From Jeotgalicoccus marinus DSM 19772 (lineage in GTDB: Bacteria; Bacillota; Bacilli; Staphylococcales; Salinicoccaceae), in the NCBI RefSeq assembly GCF_000425825.1, contig NZ_AUEE01000005.1, positions 118,388 to 182,387 on the forward strand: 64,000 nt of DNA, read 5' to 3'. The position numbers and the translations under genes were made by a program. The notes beneath the pieces were generated by a model. It made no database searches. It was not told where the DNA came from and saw nothing but the letters and a program-made list of their open reading frames with translations. Numbering within the stretch: the first letter of the stretch is position 1; each line of letters starts with the position of its first letter. Of the stretch, positions 55,778 to 64,000 are shown in pieces.

Positions 55778-57110
55778 CTTCATTCACCTCTATAACTTCG
55801 GCGGTCACACTGCCGGTACTAAATGATATATCTACAAAATCGCCCTTATTTAATTCCTTTGCATCTGAGACAATTTTATTATTAAATGTTGTAAAAGAAT
55901 AGCCTCTTTTTAGTATCTGTGTCGGACTGACAGACTCTAAAACTTGAATATTATTATTTAAGGACTCCGCTTTTTGTCTATGAACTTTTCTAACACCACG
56001 ATAAAGTCCATCACGATAACGATTTAAGTCCTGCTGATACTTATTAATACTCGGTGACGGACTCATATAAGATAAGCTAGTATTTAAGCGGTCCAGCTGG
56101 TGTTTAAATAGGGTTAGTTGCTTGACCATCGAACGCTCTATATTCTTATTGAAGTCATGTAGTTTTTCAGTCTGTTCAATGTACAGTAAATTAGGGTTCT
56201 TAAACTTATAATATGATGCAAGATTCTCTAGTTGTTTTCTATCAGTGGAGATTTTATTTTTTAATTGATACGTCGTCTGTCGATTAAACTCTTCTAATTT
56301 AACCTGTAAATCTCTTTGATTTGGTACAGCTTGTTCTGCAGCAGCCGTCGGTGTTGGTGCTCTTAGGTCACTCACAAAATCGACGAGTGTAAAGTCTGTT
56401 TCATGACCGACTCCGGTGATAATAGGGGTTTTTAAATTAGCAACGGTCATGGCAACATCCAACTCATTAAAAGTCCACAAATCTTCAATTGATCCGCCAC
56501 CACGGGCAAGAATAATTGTATCTACACCGAGTTTATCTGCTGCCATTAAATTATTAATAACACTCTGTTTACTAAGACCACCCTGAACATATGTATTGTA
56601 GAGCGACACTTTGACGAGAGGATAACGTCTTGTCAATGTCGTAATCATATCTTTAATGGCTGCACTCGTACTTGAAGAAACAATTGCAATATGTTCTGGA
56701 AATCTTGGAATTGTTTTTTTTAAGTCCGCTTTAAAATACCCTTTCTCCTCTAGGTACTTTTTATTCTCTTCAAGCTTTAAAAATAATTGTCCGACACCAT
56801 CAATCTGCATTTCCTTGACATATAGCTGATACTGCCCTCTTTTTTCATAGAGTGTGATGTTTCCAGAAAGTAAGACGTTTTGTCCTTCTTCCGCTTTAAA
56901 ATCTAGTTTTTCTGCATCATATCTAAACATAACTGCATTGATTACTGATGCGTCATCTTTAACTGAAAAGTAGATGTGACCATTTGAATGGTGCTTTACA
57001 TTCGATAGCTCACCTTTAAGAAAGACCCGTTGTAAATACGGGTCTTTGTCAAATTTATATTTAATATATTTTGTTAAAGATTGAACAGTTAAATACTTAT
57101 TACTATCCAT
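55764..57110 (-). CDS. xseA: Exodeoxyribonuclease VII large subunit
   Basis: 448 residues. N-terminal OB fold (about 1-100) with LKGELSNVKHHSNGHIYF, then catalytic core with IVSSSTSAAIKDM, RGGGSIEDLW and GVGHETDFTL, and a coiled-coil C-terminus. Degrades ssDNA in both directions. folD, between nusB and xseA in Bacillus, is not here. Confidence 0.97.
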   Translation of the reverse strand: MDSNKYLTVQSLTKYIKYKFDKDPYLQRVFLKGELSNVKHHSNGHIYFSVKDDASVINAVMFRYDAEKLDFKAEEGQNVLLSGNITLYEKRGQYQLYVKEMQIDGVGQLFLKLEENKKYLEEKGYFKADLKKTIPRFPEHIAIVSSSTSAAIKDMITTLTRRYPLVKVSLYNTYVQGGLSKQSVINNLMAADKLGVDTIILARGGGSIEDLWTFNELDVAMTVANLKTPIITGVGHETDFTLVDFVSDLRAPTPTAAAEQAVPNQRDLQVKLEEFNRQTTYQLKNKISTDRKQLENLASYYKFKNPNLLYIEQTEKLHDFNKNIERSMVKQLTLFKHQLDRLNTSLSYMSPSPSINKYQQDLNRYRDGLYRGVRKVHRQKAESLNNNIQVLESVSPTQILKRGYSFTTFNNKIVSDAKELNKGDFVDISFSTGSVTAEVIEVNEDDKK

Positions 57111-57115
57111 ATAAC

Positions 57116-57499
57116 TTACCCTTCATTTTGTACGGCAAAGTTCTTAAGTACACCATTTACAAAACGATGACTATCCTTATCTCCGTAATTTTTTGCAAGT
57201 CTGACAGCTTCATCAATAACGACTTTTACAGGTGAATCATGAACTTCCAACTCACTGATTGCGATACGTAAGATATTGCGTTCTACTTTAGATATTCGGT
57301 CGATCGTATATCCAGTTAGGCTGGATGAAATCTTACCATTTATACTTTCACCGTTTGCGAAATAATAATCCACTATGGCTTTTATAAACATCTCACTCTG
57401 ATATATTTCATAATATTTAGCATTCGTTAAATCTACAATATCTTTGTCCGTTTGAAAAAGTAATTGGAATGCCTTTTGTCTTTGTTCATGTCTTTTCAT
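57116..57499 (-). CDS. nusB: Transcription antitermination factor NusB
   Basis: 127 residues, all-helical, starting MKRHEQRQKAFQLLF and ending with DSHRFVNGVLKN, typical of NusB. It binds boxA of rRNA leaders with NusE. Five bases before xseA. Confidence 0.95.
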   Translation of the reverse strand: MKRHEQRQKAFQLLFQTDKDIVDLTNAKYYEIYQSEMFIKAIVDYYFANGESINGKISSSLTGYTIDRISKVERNILRIAISELEVHDSPVKVVIDEAVRLAKNYGDKDSHRFVNGVLKNFAVQNEG

Positions 57500-57524
57500 G
57501 CTTACACCTAAACCTATCTGTATA

Positions 57525-57875
57525 CTATTTTATAATGTTGACAATGTGCACGTTTACTTCATTGACAGTCACTTCTAACATATCATTTACTGTCTGTTTA
57601 ACATTGTTTTGGATGCGTTCAGCCACGTTATGCACATTTCGGTCAGTCGATAAAACAACATAGATAGAGATATGAATTTTGTCATCTTTTGTTTCAACCC
57701 TGACACCGCGGCCTCGAAACTTCTTACCAATCTTTTCGATATTACCACTGGCAAAGTTATTTTGCAATGAGTGAACTCCTTTAGTCTCTTCTACTGCGAT
57801 GCTGGCAATTACTTCTATCACTTCACTAGAAATTTCAATATTGCCTAAAGCTGTACTATGATTTTCTAAAATCAT
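57525..57875 (-). CDS. Asp23/Gls24-family envelope stress protein
   Basis: 116 residues. Asp23 (DUF322) domain with IASIAVEETKGVHSL and GVRVETKDDKIHISIYVVL. The YqhY-type position between accC and nusB matches Bacillus and staphylococci; YqhY has been linked to acetyl-CoA carboxylase activity. ATG at 57873-57875 follows GAGGTGAT; the start three codons upstream is within the site. Confidence 0.9.
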   Translation of the reverse strand: MILENHSTALGNIEISSEVIEVIASIAVEETKGVHSLQNNFASGNIEKIGKKFRGRGVRVETKDDKIHISIYVVLSTDRNVHNVAERIQNNVKQTVNDMLEVTVNEVNVHIVNIIK

Positions 57876-57937
57876 TACGATCACCTCACATCAATATTAT
57901 ACCATGACATTTCTGCTTATAAAAATAGTTTGACATT

Positions 57938-57980
57938 AAAATCGGACGTACACTACGTTTTGTAATATACGTCCGATTTT
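57938..57980. terminator. Hairpin after accC, likely terminator
   Basis: 13-bp perfect arms (57938-57950, 57968-57980; AAAATCGGACGTA) with a 17-base loop. T tracts are short (GATTTT). It separates accBC from the Asp23-nusB-xse-ispA genes. Confidence 0.65.
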
Positions 57981-57997
57981 CATTTTGATTATAGTAT

Positions 57998-59347
57998 TTA
58001 TTTCATAATGTCTTCTTCTACTAAGAAGTTAGTATTGTAATTATTGTCTATAAATGACTGGTTCTCTAAAAGATTTTGGTGAAATGGAATTGTTGTATCA
58101 ATCCCACCAATGGTAAATTCTTTTAAAGCTCTACGTGCAATACTTAAGGCAGCGTCACGGTCTTTTCCATGGACAATAAGTTTTGCAATCATTGAGTCAT
58201 AGAAAGGTGGAATCACATAACCTGAATAAGAGGCTGTATCCATCCTTACACCAAAACCACCAGGTTGTAAGAACTCTGTGATCTTACCTGCAGAAGGCAT
58301 AAAGTTTTTATGAGGATTCTCTGCATTCACTCTAAATTCAAAAGCATGACCTTCAAAGTTAATATCACTTTGTTTGAATGGGAGGGGTTCGTGCATCGCA
58401 ACTTGTATTTGTGCTTTGACAAGATCGACACCTGTAATCATTTCTGTGACTGGGTGCTCAACTTGTATACGCGTGTTCATTTCCATAAAATAGAATTTAT
58501 GATCGTTTAAATCGTATATAAACTCTATTGTTCCAGCACCAATATAATCGATACTTTTAGCTGCACGTACAGCAGTTTCACCCATCTCTTGACGAGTTTT
58601 TTCACTGATTACGGGACTTGGTGCTTCTTCAACAAGTTTTTGCATCCTTCTTTGAACGGTACAATCCCTTTCACCTAGATGGACAACATTACCATGATAG
58701 TCACCTAGGACCTGAATCTCAACGTGCCTAAAGTTCTCAATAAATTTCTCGATGTATAAACTCTTATTACCGAACGCACTTTCAGCCTCTTGTTCTGTCA
58801 GCTTATAATTTTGTGTAAGTTCATCTCTGTTCCTTGCAACACGTATACCTTTACCGCCACCGCCATAGCTCGCTTTAATAATTATTGGATAACCGATGTC
58901 ATCTGCAATAGAATAAGCATCTTCTAATGATTTTACGACGCCGTCACTACCTGGTACAGTCGGTACATTTGCTTCTATCATAGTTTGTTTAGCGACATCT
59001 TTAACACCCATTAATGAAATAGTTTCAGACATTGGTCCTATAAATATTAAATTGGATGTCTCACACATTTCCGCAAAATCGCTATTTTCAGCTAAGAACC
59101 CGTAACCAGGATGTATTGCATCACATCCTGTTGACTGCGCAATAGTGATAATACCTATCATGTCTAGATAACTATCCTTCGATAATTTAGGTCCGATGCA
59201 GTATGATTCTGTAGCTAGTTTCCGGTGTAAACTATCCTCATCTGCTTCTGAATAAATACTAACAGTATCAATACCTAATTCGTGACAAGCACGAATAATT
59301 CTGACCGCAATTTCTCCACGGTTTGCAATTAATACTTTTTTTATCAT
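57998..59347 (-). CDS. accC: Acetyl-CoA carboxylase, biotin carboxylase subunit
   Basis: 449 residues. ATP-grasp fold with GGGGKGIRVA, FIENFRHVEIQVLGD and EMNTRIQVEHPVTE. It carboxylates biotin on AccB to start malonyl-CoA synthesis. Its ATG overlaps the accB stop by four bases (ATGA). Confidence 0.97.
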   Translation of the reverse strand: MIKKVLIANRGEIAVRIIRACHELGIDTVSIYSEADEDSLHRKLATESYCIGPKLSKDSYLDMIGIITIAQSTGCDAIHPGYGFLAENSDFAEMCETSNLIFIGPMSETISLMGVKDVAKQTMIEANVPTVPGSDGVVKSLEDAYSIADDIGYPIIIKASYGGGGKGIRVARNRDELTQNYKLTEQEAESAFGNKSLYIEKFIENFRHVEIQVLGDYHGNVVHLGERDCTVQRRMQKLVEEAPSPVISEKTRQEMGETAVRAAKSIDYIGAGTIEFIYDLNDHKFYFMEMNTRIQVEHPVTEMITGVDLVKAQIQVAMHEPLPFKQSDINFEGHAFEFRVNAENPHKNFMPSAGKITEFLQPGGFGVRMDTASYSGYVIPPFYDSMIAKLIVHGKDRDAALSIARRALKEFTIGGIDTTIPFHQNLLENQSFIDNNYNTNFLVEEDIMK

Positions 59348-59772
59348 TTCAATCTGAATAATGGTTGATTGTATTCAACCATTTCTCCATCATCTACTAA
59401 AATCTCAACAATTTCACCGGATACTTCTGCCTGTATTTCATTAAATAGTTTCATAGCCTCTAAAATACAAACGACTGAAGAGCTTGAAACTTTGTCTCCA
59501 ACTTTAACGTAAGCATCTGCTTCAGGTGATGGTGATTTATAAAATGTTCCTACCATCGGAGCCTTTATAGTTATTCCTTCATCTACAGGCTGTGTACTGC
59601 TGGATGTTGTAACTTCTTGTTTTGGAGTTTGAACTATTTGTGGGCTTTGTACCTGAGTCGGTGTCAGCTCTCTTTTAAGTTTTATATCCACGTCTTTATC
59701 TTTATATGAAATTTCAGTAAGTGACGCACGTTCCATTTTTTCGATTAAAGAATCGACTTGTTCTAAATTCAT
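59344..59772 (-). CDS. accB: Acetyl-CoA carboxylase, biotin carboxyl carrier protein
   Basis: 142 residues: helical N-terminus, Thr/Gln/Ser/Pro linker (about 37-62) and biotinyl domain with EAMKLF, biotinylated Lys108. In Bacillus the spoIIIA operon lies upstream; here efp comes straight before it. Confidence 0.97.
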   Translation of the reverse strand: MNLEQVDSLIEKMERASLTEISYKDKDVDIKLKRELTPTQVQSPQIVQTPKQEVTTSSSTQPVDEGITIKAPMVGTFYKSPSPEADAYVKVGDKVSSSSVVCILEAMKLFNEIQAEVSGEIVEILVDDGEMVEYNQPLFRLK

Positions 59773-59841
59773 TCGTAAACTCTCCCATAAAATAATATGT
59801 TAAATATTCTACACCGGTGGTCGTACCAATTCAAGTTAATT

Positions 59842-59867
59842 TTAAGAGCAGGGAAAACTGCTCTTAA
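59842..59867. terminator. Hairpin between efp and accB
   Basis: 10-bp perfect arms TTAAGAGCAG/CTGCTCTTAA with a 6-base loop, directly after the efp stop. On the minus strand it is followed by AATTAACTT, a weak T tract; on the plus strand by seven T. Confidence 0.65.
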
Positions 59868-59872
59868 TTTTT

Positions 59873-60430
59873 TTATGCTCTAGAAACGTATGACCCTTCT
59901 TCTGTGTTAACGACTAACACGTCCCCTTGGTTAACAAAGAGTGGGACTTGTAGCGTCACACCAGTTTCAAGTGTCGCTGATTTTGAAGCACCACTTGCCG
60001 TGTCACCTTTGATGCCAGGCTCTGTTTCGACTACTTCAAGTTCAACAGTTTTAGGTAGCTCTACCCCAAGTGTTTCACCTTCATACATCATAATTGAAAC
60101 AGACATATTCTCTTTTAGGTAGTTTAATTCATGTTCTAATTGGTCTGCAGGGATTTCAAGTTGATCATATGTGTTGTTATCCATAAATACATGTGAATCG
60201 CCATCTGCATATAGGTACTGCATTTTATTGTTATCTATTTGAGCACGAGCTACTTTTTCACCAGCTCTAAATGTTTTCTCTTGTGTTGCACCAGTTCGTA
60301 GGTTTTTGAGCTTACTACGTACAAAGGCAGCACCTTTACCTGGTTTTACGTGTTGGAAGTCTAAAACTTTCCATATTCCTCCGTCTGTTTCAATTGTTAA
60401 ACCTGTTTTAAAATCGTTTACTGAAATCAT
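59873..60430 (-). CDS. efp: Elongation factor P
   Basis: 185 residues, three beta-barrel domains. Lys32 in [10 protein letters not shown] is the residue modified in many bacteria; it helps ribosomes past polyproline stretches. AGGAGG upstream of the ATG, 15 bases after the M24 peptidase gene. Confidence 0.97.
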   Translation of the reverse strand: MISVNDFKTGLTIETDGGIWKVLDFQHVKPGKGAAFVRSKLKNLRTGATQEKTFRAGEKVARAQIDNNKMQYLYADGDSHVFMDNNTYDQLEIPADQLEHELNYLKENMSVSIMMYEGETLGVELPKTVELEVVETEPGIKGDTASGASKSATLETGVTLQVPLFVNQGDVLVVNTEEGSYVSRA

Positions 60431-60445
60431 AATATTCCTCCTATG

Positions 60446-61504
60446 CTATTCAATTATAAATAATTCTTTTCTGCTATGTGTTAATTTTTCTAGACCATTT
60501 TCGGTCACTACTGCGTCATCTTCAATACGGACGCCACCGAGGCCATCTACATAGATACCAGGTTCTATAGTAATACACATTCCCGGTTTTAACACTGTAT
60601 TACTCTTTTGTGATAATCCAGGTTGTTCATGTACTTCTAGTCCAAAACTATGGCCAAGTGAATGACCGAAGTTTTTGCCATATCCATTAGCACTGATAAC
60701 GTCTCTTGAAATTGAATCGGCTTCCTTACCTGTCATACCCGCTTTAATTTCAGCTAAAGCCTTTAGCTGAGACTCTAATACAATATTATATATGTTTTCC
60801 ATTTCAGGAGAAACAGCGCCGACACCAAAACTACGAGTAATATCTGATGCATAGCCTTTATAGTATGCACCAAAATCTAGTGTGACCATATCACCTGACT
60901 CAATTACTTTATCAGAAGCGACACCATGCGGTAAAGCACCTCTATATCCGCTTGCAACAATCGTATCAAAGCTCGGTCCACTTGCACCAAGTTTAGTCAT
61001 ATGCGCTTCAAGTTCATTTTTAACTTCCAACTCCGTCATACCTGGTTGTACAAAAGTTAAAATGTGTTCATAAGATTGATCTGCAATCCTACATGCTTCT
61101 TTAATTAATTTCAGCTCTTCTGAATTTTTAATCATACGTATTTCTTCGATTTCACCAGTCAGTGCAATGAGCTCAAAGGAATCATTTAGTAGTTTGTATG
61201 TATTATAATTTACATGTTCCCCTTCAAAACCGACTCTTTTTGCACCTGTTTCATTAAGTAAGTTTACAATAGATTCTAATAGACCCTTTTCTTGTAAGAC
61301 AAATTCAAATTCAGTCGCCTCTTGTTGAGCTTGTACATTATATCTAAAATCAGAGAGTAAGTAACGCTGATTACTCGTAATGACCAAGGCACCGCTTGAA
61401 CCAGTAAATCGGCTTAAATACCTTCTGTTATGGTCACTCATAATGATTAATGCATCGAGATTTTCTCTTTCAATTAAAGCTTGAACTTTGTCAAATTTGA
61501 TCAT
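60446..61504 (-). CDS. Xaa-Pro aminopeptidase-like M24 protein
   Basis: 352 residues. Creatinase N-terminal domain (about 1-125) and pitta-bread M24 domain with metal ligands in LDFGAYYKGYASDITRSF, HSLGHSFGLEVHE and TIEPGIYV. It removes N-terminal residues before proline; pairing with efp, also proline-linked, is conserved in Firmicutes (yqhT-efp). AAAGGAAAGG region upstream of the ATG. Confidence 0.92.
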   Translation of the reverse strand: MIKFDKVQALIERENLDALIIMSDHNRRYLSRFTGSSGALVITSNQRYLLSDFRYNVQAQQEATEFEFVLQEKGLLESIVNLLNETGAKRVGFEGEHVNYNTYKLLNDSFELIALTGEIEEIRMIKNSEELKLIKEACRIADQSYEHILTFVQPGMTELEVKNELEAHMTKLGASGPSFDTIVASGYRGALPHGVASDKVIESGDMVTLDFGAYYKGYASDITRSFGVGAVSPEMENIYNIVLESQLKALAEIKAGMTGKEADSISRDVISANGYGKNFGHSLGHSFGLEVHEQPGLSQKSNTVLKPGMCITIEPGIYVDGLGGVRIEDDAVVTENGLEKLTHSRKELFIIE

Positions 61505-61619
61505 TTCCCAGTCACCCTTTCCTTTACATCTTACATTAAAATAATTTCCATTTCATTTTCTTTTTATATTTTAACGCTAACATGTTAGAATAGTCTAATG
61601 ATATATAGGAGAATGTGCA

Positions 61620-62180
61620 ATGAAAAAAAGCCTCACTGCGGCTGCATTTTTTCTGCTTCTAGCAGGATGTTCAGCTAACAGTCCAGAAGAATCTTTACAA
61701 GAACAAGAAGAATATAAAAGTGAACTCGAAAGTCTATTACAAACTGAGCAAGTCAGAAACCAACAATTATCCTTACATTTAGAAAACCTGGATACAGATA
61801 TCGCGAATTTTGAACGCGACATGGATAACCCTAATGTCGAGCAATATGTTAGCATTGTTGAGACTTATAGTAATCGTTTGACCGAAGACTTAGAAAAACT
61901 CGATGCTTTTATTTTGACTTATCGTAATGATGAGGAAGTAAAAGCTGGAGAAGTGGTAAAAGTTCGGGATTCAATTAAAGAAACAATTGAAACTTTTGAT
62001 GATTCAGTCAGTGACCTAGAATTAACAGATGTATTAGAAAGAGAAAATGAAAATATTGTACTTGCTAATGAAGAGATTGATGAGGCAGTTACTGATATAG
62101 CAGATGCAATTGCCAGTGACGATGTTGAGCTTTTAGACACTGCCGTCAATCAACTTAAACAGGCAACTGAATACCTATAA
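61620..62180 (+). CDS. Lipoprotein with coiled-coil, unknown function
   Basis: 186 residues. Signal MKKSLTAAAFFLLLAGC, lipobox LLAGC with lipidated Cys17; the rest is Glu/Asp/Leu-rich helix with heptad-like spacing (about 25-180). It resembles the small YkyA-type wall-associated lipoproteins in outline, but I cannot assign a family. AGGAGAATG gives the start. Divergent from the M24 gene, ahead of yqhQ. Confidence 0.8.
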   Translation: MKKSLTAAAFFLLLAGCSANSPEESLQEQEEYKSELESLLQTEQVRNQQLSLHLENLDTDIANFERDMDNPNVEQYVSIVETYSNRLTEDLEKLDAFILTYRNDEEVKAGEVVKVRDSIKETIETFDDSVSDLELTDVLERENENIVLANEEIDEAVTDIADAIASDDVELLDTAVNQLKQATEYL

Positions 62181-62194
62181 GAGGGATGGCTTAG

Positions 62195-63100
62195 ATGACT
62201 AAAAATATTTATGGTGGTCAGGCAGTACCAGAAGGTGTCATGTTCCAGTCTACAGATCATATTGCAACAGCGATCAGACGCACGACTGGTGAAATTGAAT
62301 ACTTTGATATGCCAAGACCCAAGAACAAAAATTTAATTAAACTGAAAAAAATCCCTTTTATAAGAGGTATTGTTGCGATTTTTGAGGCAGTCGTATACGG
62401 TATGAAGCCGATGGACTTTGCAACAGATCGCTATGAACGTGACCCTAAAGACGACTACAAAATAGAGTCTGAAAAAAATAATACAAGTACAGCTAAAGTT
62501 GCGATTACTACAGCAATTATTGCAATTCTCACTTTCTTATTTGCAAAATTTGTACTCACTCTAGTACCGGTCTTTATTGCAGAAGTATTTTCAGGTGTAA
62601 TTACTGGTAAATTTGGTCAAGTATTCTTAGAAACATTAATTAAACTCATCATTTTACTCGGTTATATCTATCTCTTATCATTGACCCCAATGGTAAAAAG
62701 ACTCTTTCAATATCACGGTGCAGAACATAAGGTCATTAACTGTTATGAAAATGACTTAGAATTGACAGTAGAAAATGTACAAAAGCAATCACGACTTCAT
62801 TATAGATGTGGTAGTTCTTTTATATTATTTACTGTACTTGTTGGCTTTGTGATTTATATGTTCGTTCCGATGGAACCCTTTCATGTAAGAATAATTAACC
62901 GAATTCTTCTCATTCCCGTTGTACTCGGTTTGTCTTTTGAGGTTTTACAGATAACAAATAAATTGCGTAGCGTACCTGTGTTAAAATATTTAGGGCAACC
63001 AGGATTATGGTTACAATATTTAACAACTAAAAACCCTAAAGATGATCAGGTTGATGTTGCGATACATTCTTTTAATCACCTATTAAGGAGTGAAAAATAA
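62195..63100 (+). CDS. yqhQ: YqhQ-like DUF1385 membrane protein
   Basis: 301 residues. N-terminal YGGQAVPEGVMFQS, four or five membrane helices (about 105-145, 150-175, 210-230, 235-260) and the conserved YHGAEHKVINCYE and HYRCGSSF segments define DUF1385. His/Glu/Cys conservation suggests metal binding. Function unknown. Confidence 0.9.
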   Translation: MTKNIYGGQAVPEGVMFQSTDHIATAIRRTTGEIEYFDMPRPKNKNLIKLKKIPFIRGIVAIFEAVVYGMKPMDFATDRYERDPKDDYKIESEKNNTSTAKVAITTAIIAILTFLFAKFVLTLVPVFIAEVFSGVITGKFGQVFLETLIKLIILLGYIYLLSLTPMVKRLFQYHGAEHKVINCYENDLELTVENVQKQSRLHYRCGSSFILFTVLVGFVIYMFVPMEPFHVRIINRILLIPVVLGLSFEVLQITNKLRSVPVLKYLGQPGLWLQYLTTKNPKDDQVDVAIHSFNHLLRSEK

Positions 63101-63318
63101 TGAAAAGAGCCATTTTAATTATCATTCTCGCTATTGCTGCTATCGGTCTTTTGATGAATTTAGATGCTGTCTTAAGCATGATTGTTAGTTCACTCATATT
63201 CCTATTAGTATTAGGTTTGGTCTTGTATGGCATTTACTATTTCTTCATCTTAACTGAAGATCAAAGGAAATATAGAAAAGCCCTTAGACAGGCAAAGAGA
63301 AGAAGAAAGAAAAAATAA
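63100..63318 (+). CDS. Small membrane protein, unknown function
   Basis: 72 residues: two hydrophobic spans (about 3-20 and 24-51) and a very basic tail (RKALRQAKRRRKKK). It starts as TAATG on the yqhQ stop. The same order is found in staphylococci. The tail may bind acidic phospholipid or nucleic acid; this is inference. Confidence 0.78.
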   Translation: MKRAILIIILAIAAIGLLMNLDAVLSMIVSSLIFLLVLGLVLYGIYYFFILTEDQRKYRKALRQAKRRRKKK

Positions 63319-63343
63319 ATATAGATTTTAAGGAGAGTTTAAA

Positions 63344-63730
63344 GTGGAAAGTTGGATTATTGCATTAATTATCTTAGCAGTTATTATCATCGCGCTTGTT
63401 ATCAATGCTTATATTAGCATGCGTGGTGTGAACATGTTATCTGAAGAAGAATTTGGTAAAGATCTAAGAAAGGTTCAATTGATTGATTTAAGAGAAAAAG
63501 ATAAATTTAACCATGGTCATATTCTTGGTGCAAGAAATATTCCCCTTTCTACCTTCCAAATGAAAAAAGGTGGCATTCGTAAAGATCAACCAGTTTTTCT
63601 GTACGATCAAAACGGAAGAACAGCACTAAGAGCAGCACGTATGTTGAAAAAAGATGGTCATAAGGATATCAATATTTTAAAACAAGGTATCGCCAAATGG
63701 ACGGGTAAAATCAAATCTAAGACTAAGTAA
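63344..63730 (+). CDS. yqhL: YqhL-like rhodanese-fold membrane protein, catalytic Cys replaced
   Basis: 128 residues: membrane anchor (about 4-24) and a rhodanese domain (about 33-126) with VQLIDLREKDKFNHGHILGARNIP. The active-site loop reads LYDQNGRTALRA, so the usual Cys is Asp88 and sulfur transfer is unlikely; the fold may bind a ligand or protein. GTG start with GGAGAG upstream. Confidence 0.87.
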   Translation: MESWIIALIILAVIIIALVINAYISMRGVNMLSEEEFGKDLRKVQLIDLREKDKFNHGHILGARNIPLSTFQMKKGGIRKDQPVFLYDQNGRTALRAARMLKKDGHKDINILKQGIAKWTGKIKSKTK

Positions 63731-63734
63731 GTAT

Positions 63735-63761
63735 CCACCCGTATAACGGGTGGCTTTTTTT
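63735..63761 (+). terminator. Terminator of the yqhQ-yqhL genes
   Basis: 8-bp perfect stem CCACCCGT/ACGGGTGG with an ATA loop and seven T. Confidence 0.92.
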
Positions 63762-63762
63762 C

Positions 63763-63851
63763 AGCCCTATAAGGGCTCATTCCGCACATACTCCCTAAAG
63801 GGAGCTCTCAAAAGACTGCCAACCGCTATTCACTTTACCTTTTATTTGGTT
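63763..63851. mobile_element. Likely right end of an IS200/IS605-type element
   Basis: Two small palindromes, AGCCCT-ATA-AGGGCT (63763-63777) and CTCCCT-AA-AGGGAG (63791-63804), lie downstream of a tnpA stop. Such subterminal hairpins are what Y1 transposases recognise. The exact border with the yqhL terminator cannot be fixed from one copy. Confidence 0.6.
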
Positions 63852-64000
63852 TTACTTTTTGAATGGATCCACGTATTCTCGTTTTGAAATTGAATCGAGC
63901 ACCCTGTCATCTGCTTCCTGCTCTCTGATATACTTTTCAATCGTTTTTTGGTTCAGTCCGACGGTGCTCACATAGTATCCCTTCGCCCAAAACGTTCTGT
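63852..64000 (-). CDS. tnpA: IS200/IS605 family transposase TnpA (partial, C-terminus)
   Basis: The last 48 codons of a Y1 HUH transposase, cut by the window end. RTFWAKGYYVSTVG and the helix with YIREQE, which holds the catalytic Tyr and the Gln four residues on, are typical. No frameshift in the visible part, so it may be intact. Confidence 0.88.
   Translation of the reverse strand, partial: RTFWAKGYYVSTVGLNQKTIEKYIREQEADDRVLDSISKREYVDPFKK

Overview
The window is a low-GC Firmicutes chromosome segment, almost entirely housekeeping and mostly transcribed on the minus strand. Gene content and order match the Bacillus subtilis block that runs from bshA and qcrABC, through aro, hep/men, res, scp and fur, to bkd, recN, dxs, accBC and efp. 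The sporulation genes that sit inside that block in Bacillus (spoIVA beside hbs, spoIIA after deoB, spoIVB-spo0A beside recN, spoIIIA between efp and accB) are all absent. There is also an EbpS-type LysM membrane protein beside cmk, a SrrAB/ResDE system and an Atl-like amidase. Together these point to a non-sporulating member of the Staphylococcaceae. A chromosomal dxs and a complete ptb-bcd-buk-bkd operon are unlike S. aureus, which makes isoprenoids from mevalonate, so a relative such as Jeotgalicoccus, Salinicoccus, Macrococcus or an MEP-type staphylococcus is more likely. The genus is inference.

Layout: 1-226 is the start of bshA. 353-3745 holds a YugP-type Zn peptidase, ypjA and the menaquinol:cytochrome c reductase operon qcrABC. 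3890-9554 is aroC-aroB-aroA-ypiA-ypiB-ypiF. 9630-12624 is hbs, hepS-menG-hepT and ndk. 12741-19812 is yphE-yphF, gpsA, der, rpsA, plsC, cmk and an ebpS-like gene. 19991-20245 is fer on the plus strand. 20302-26703 is resABCDE(srrAB)-ribU. 26813-28781 is scpA-scpB-rluB. 28812-29336 is ypuF, followed by a 436-base stretch with 41-bp tandem repeats and no convincing gene. 29773-32379 is fur-xerD-deoB plus a 28-residue membrane peptide. 32461-37319 is mixed: nudF, a YqkD-like hydrolase, rnz, an AraC-like regulator, a PepT-like peptidase and a 33-residue Prli42-like miniprotein. 37321-45581 is a bacilliredoxin and ptb-bcd-buk-lpdV-bkdAA-bkdAB-bkdB. 45810-49653 is yqzF and a large LPXTG-anchored amidase. 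49742-61504 is recN, argR, tlyA, dxs, ispA, xseB, xseA, nusB, an Asp23 protein, accC, accB, efp and an M24 peptidase. 61620-63730 is a lipoprotein, yqhQ, a small membrane protein and a rhodanese-fold protein. 63763-64000 is the end of an IS200/IS605-type element.

The genes form a coherent set. dxs feeds the MEP pathway; ispA, hepS and hepT make the isoprenoid chain; aroABC make chorismate for the menaquinone head group; menG finishes menaquinone. QcrABC uses menaquinone, ResABC matures its c-type haem, and ResDE/SrrAB and ferredoxin are tied to the same respiratory state. The bkd operon supplies branched-chain acyl-CoA primers and accBC supplies malonyl-CoA for membrane lipids.

The best leads are the sortase-anchored Atl-type amidase at the locus vacated by spoIVB-spo0A; two genes (ptb, ypuF) whose Shine-Dalgarno sequences point to ATT start codons; a PerR-box-like palindrome on the fur promoter; an 11-bp perfect inverted repeat around the fer promoter; terminators that contain the stop codons of ispA and tlyA; two unlisted miniproteins; and the 41-bp tandem repeat. 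I saw no CRISPR array, prophage, defence island, rRNA or tRNA, and no system that I would call wholly undescribed.
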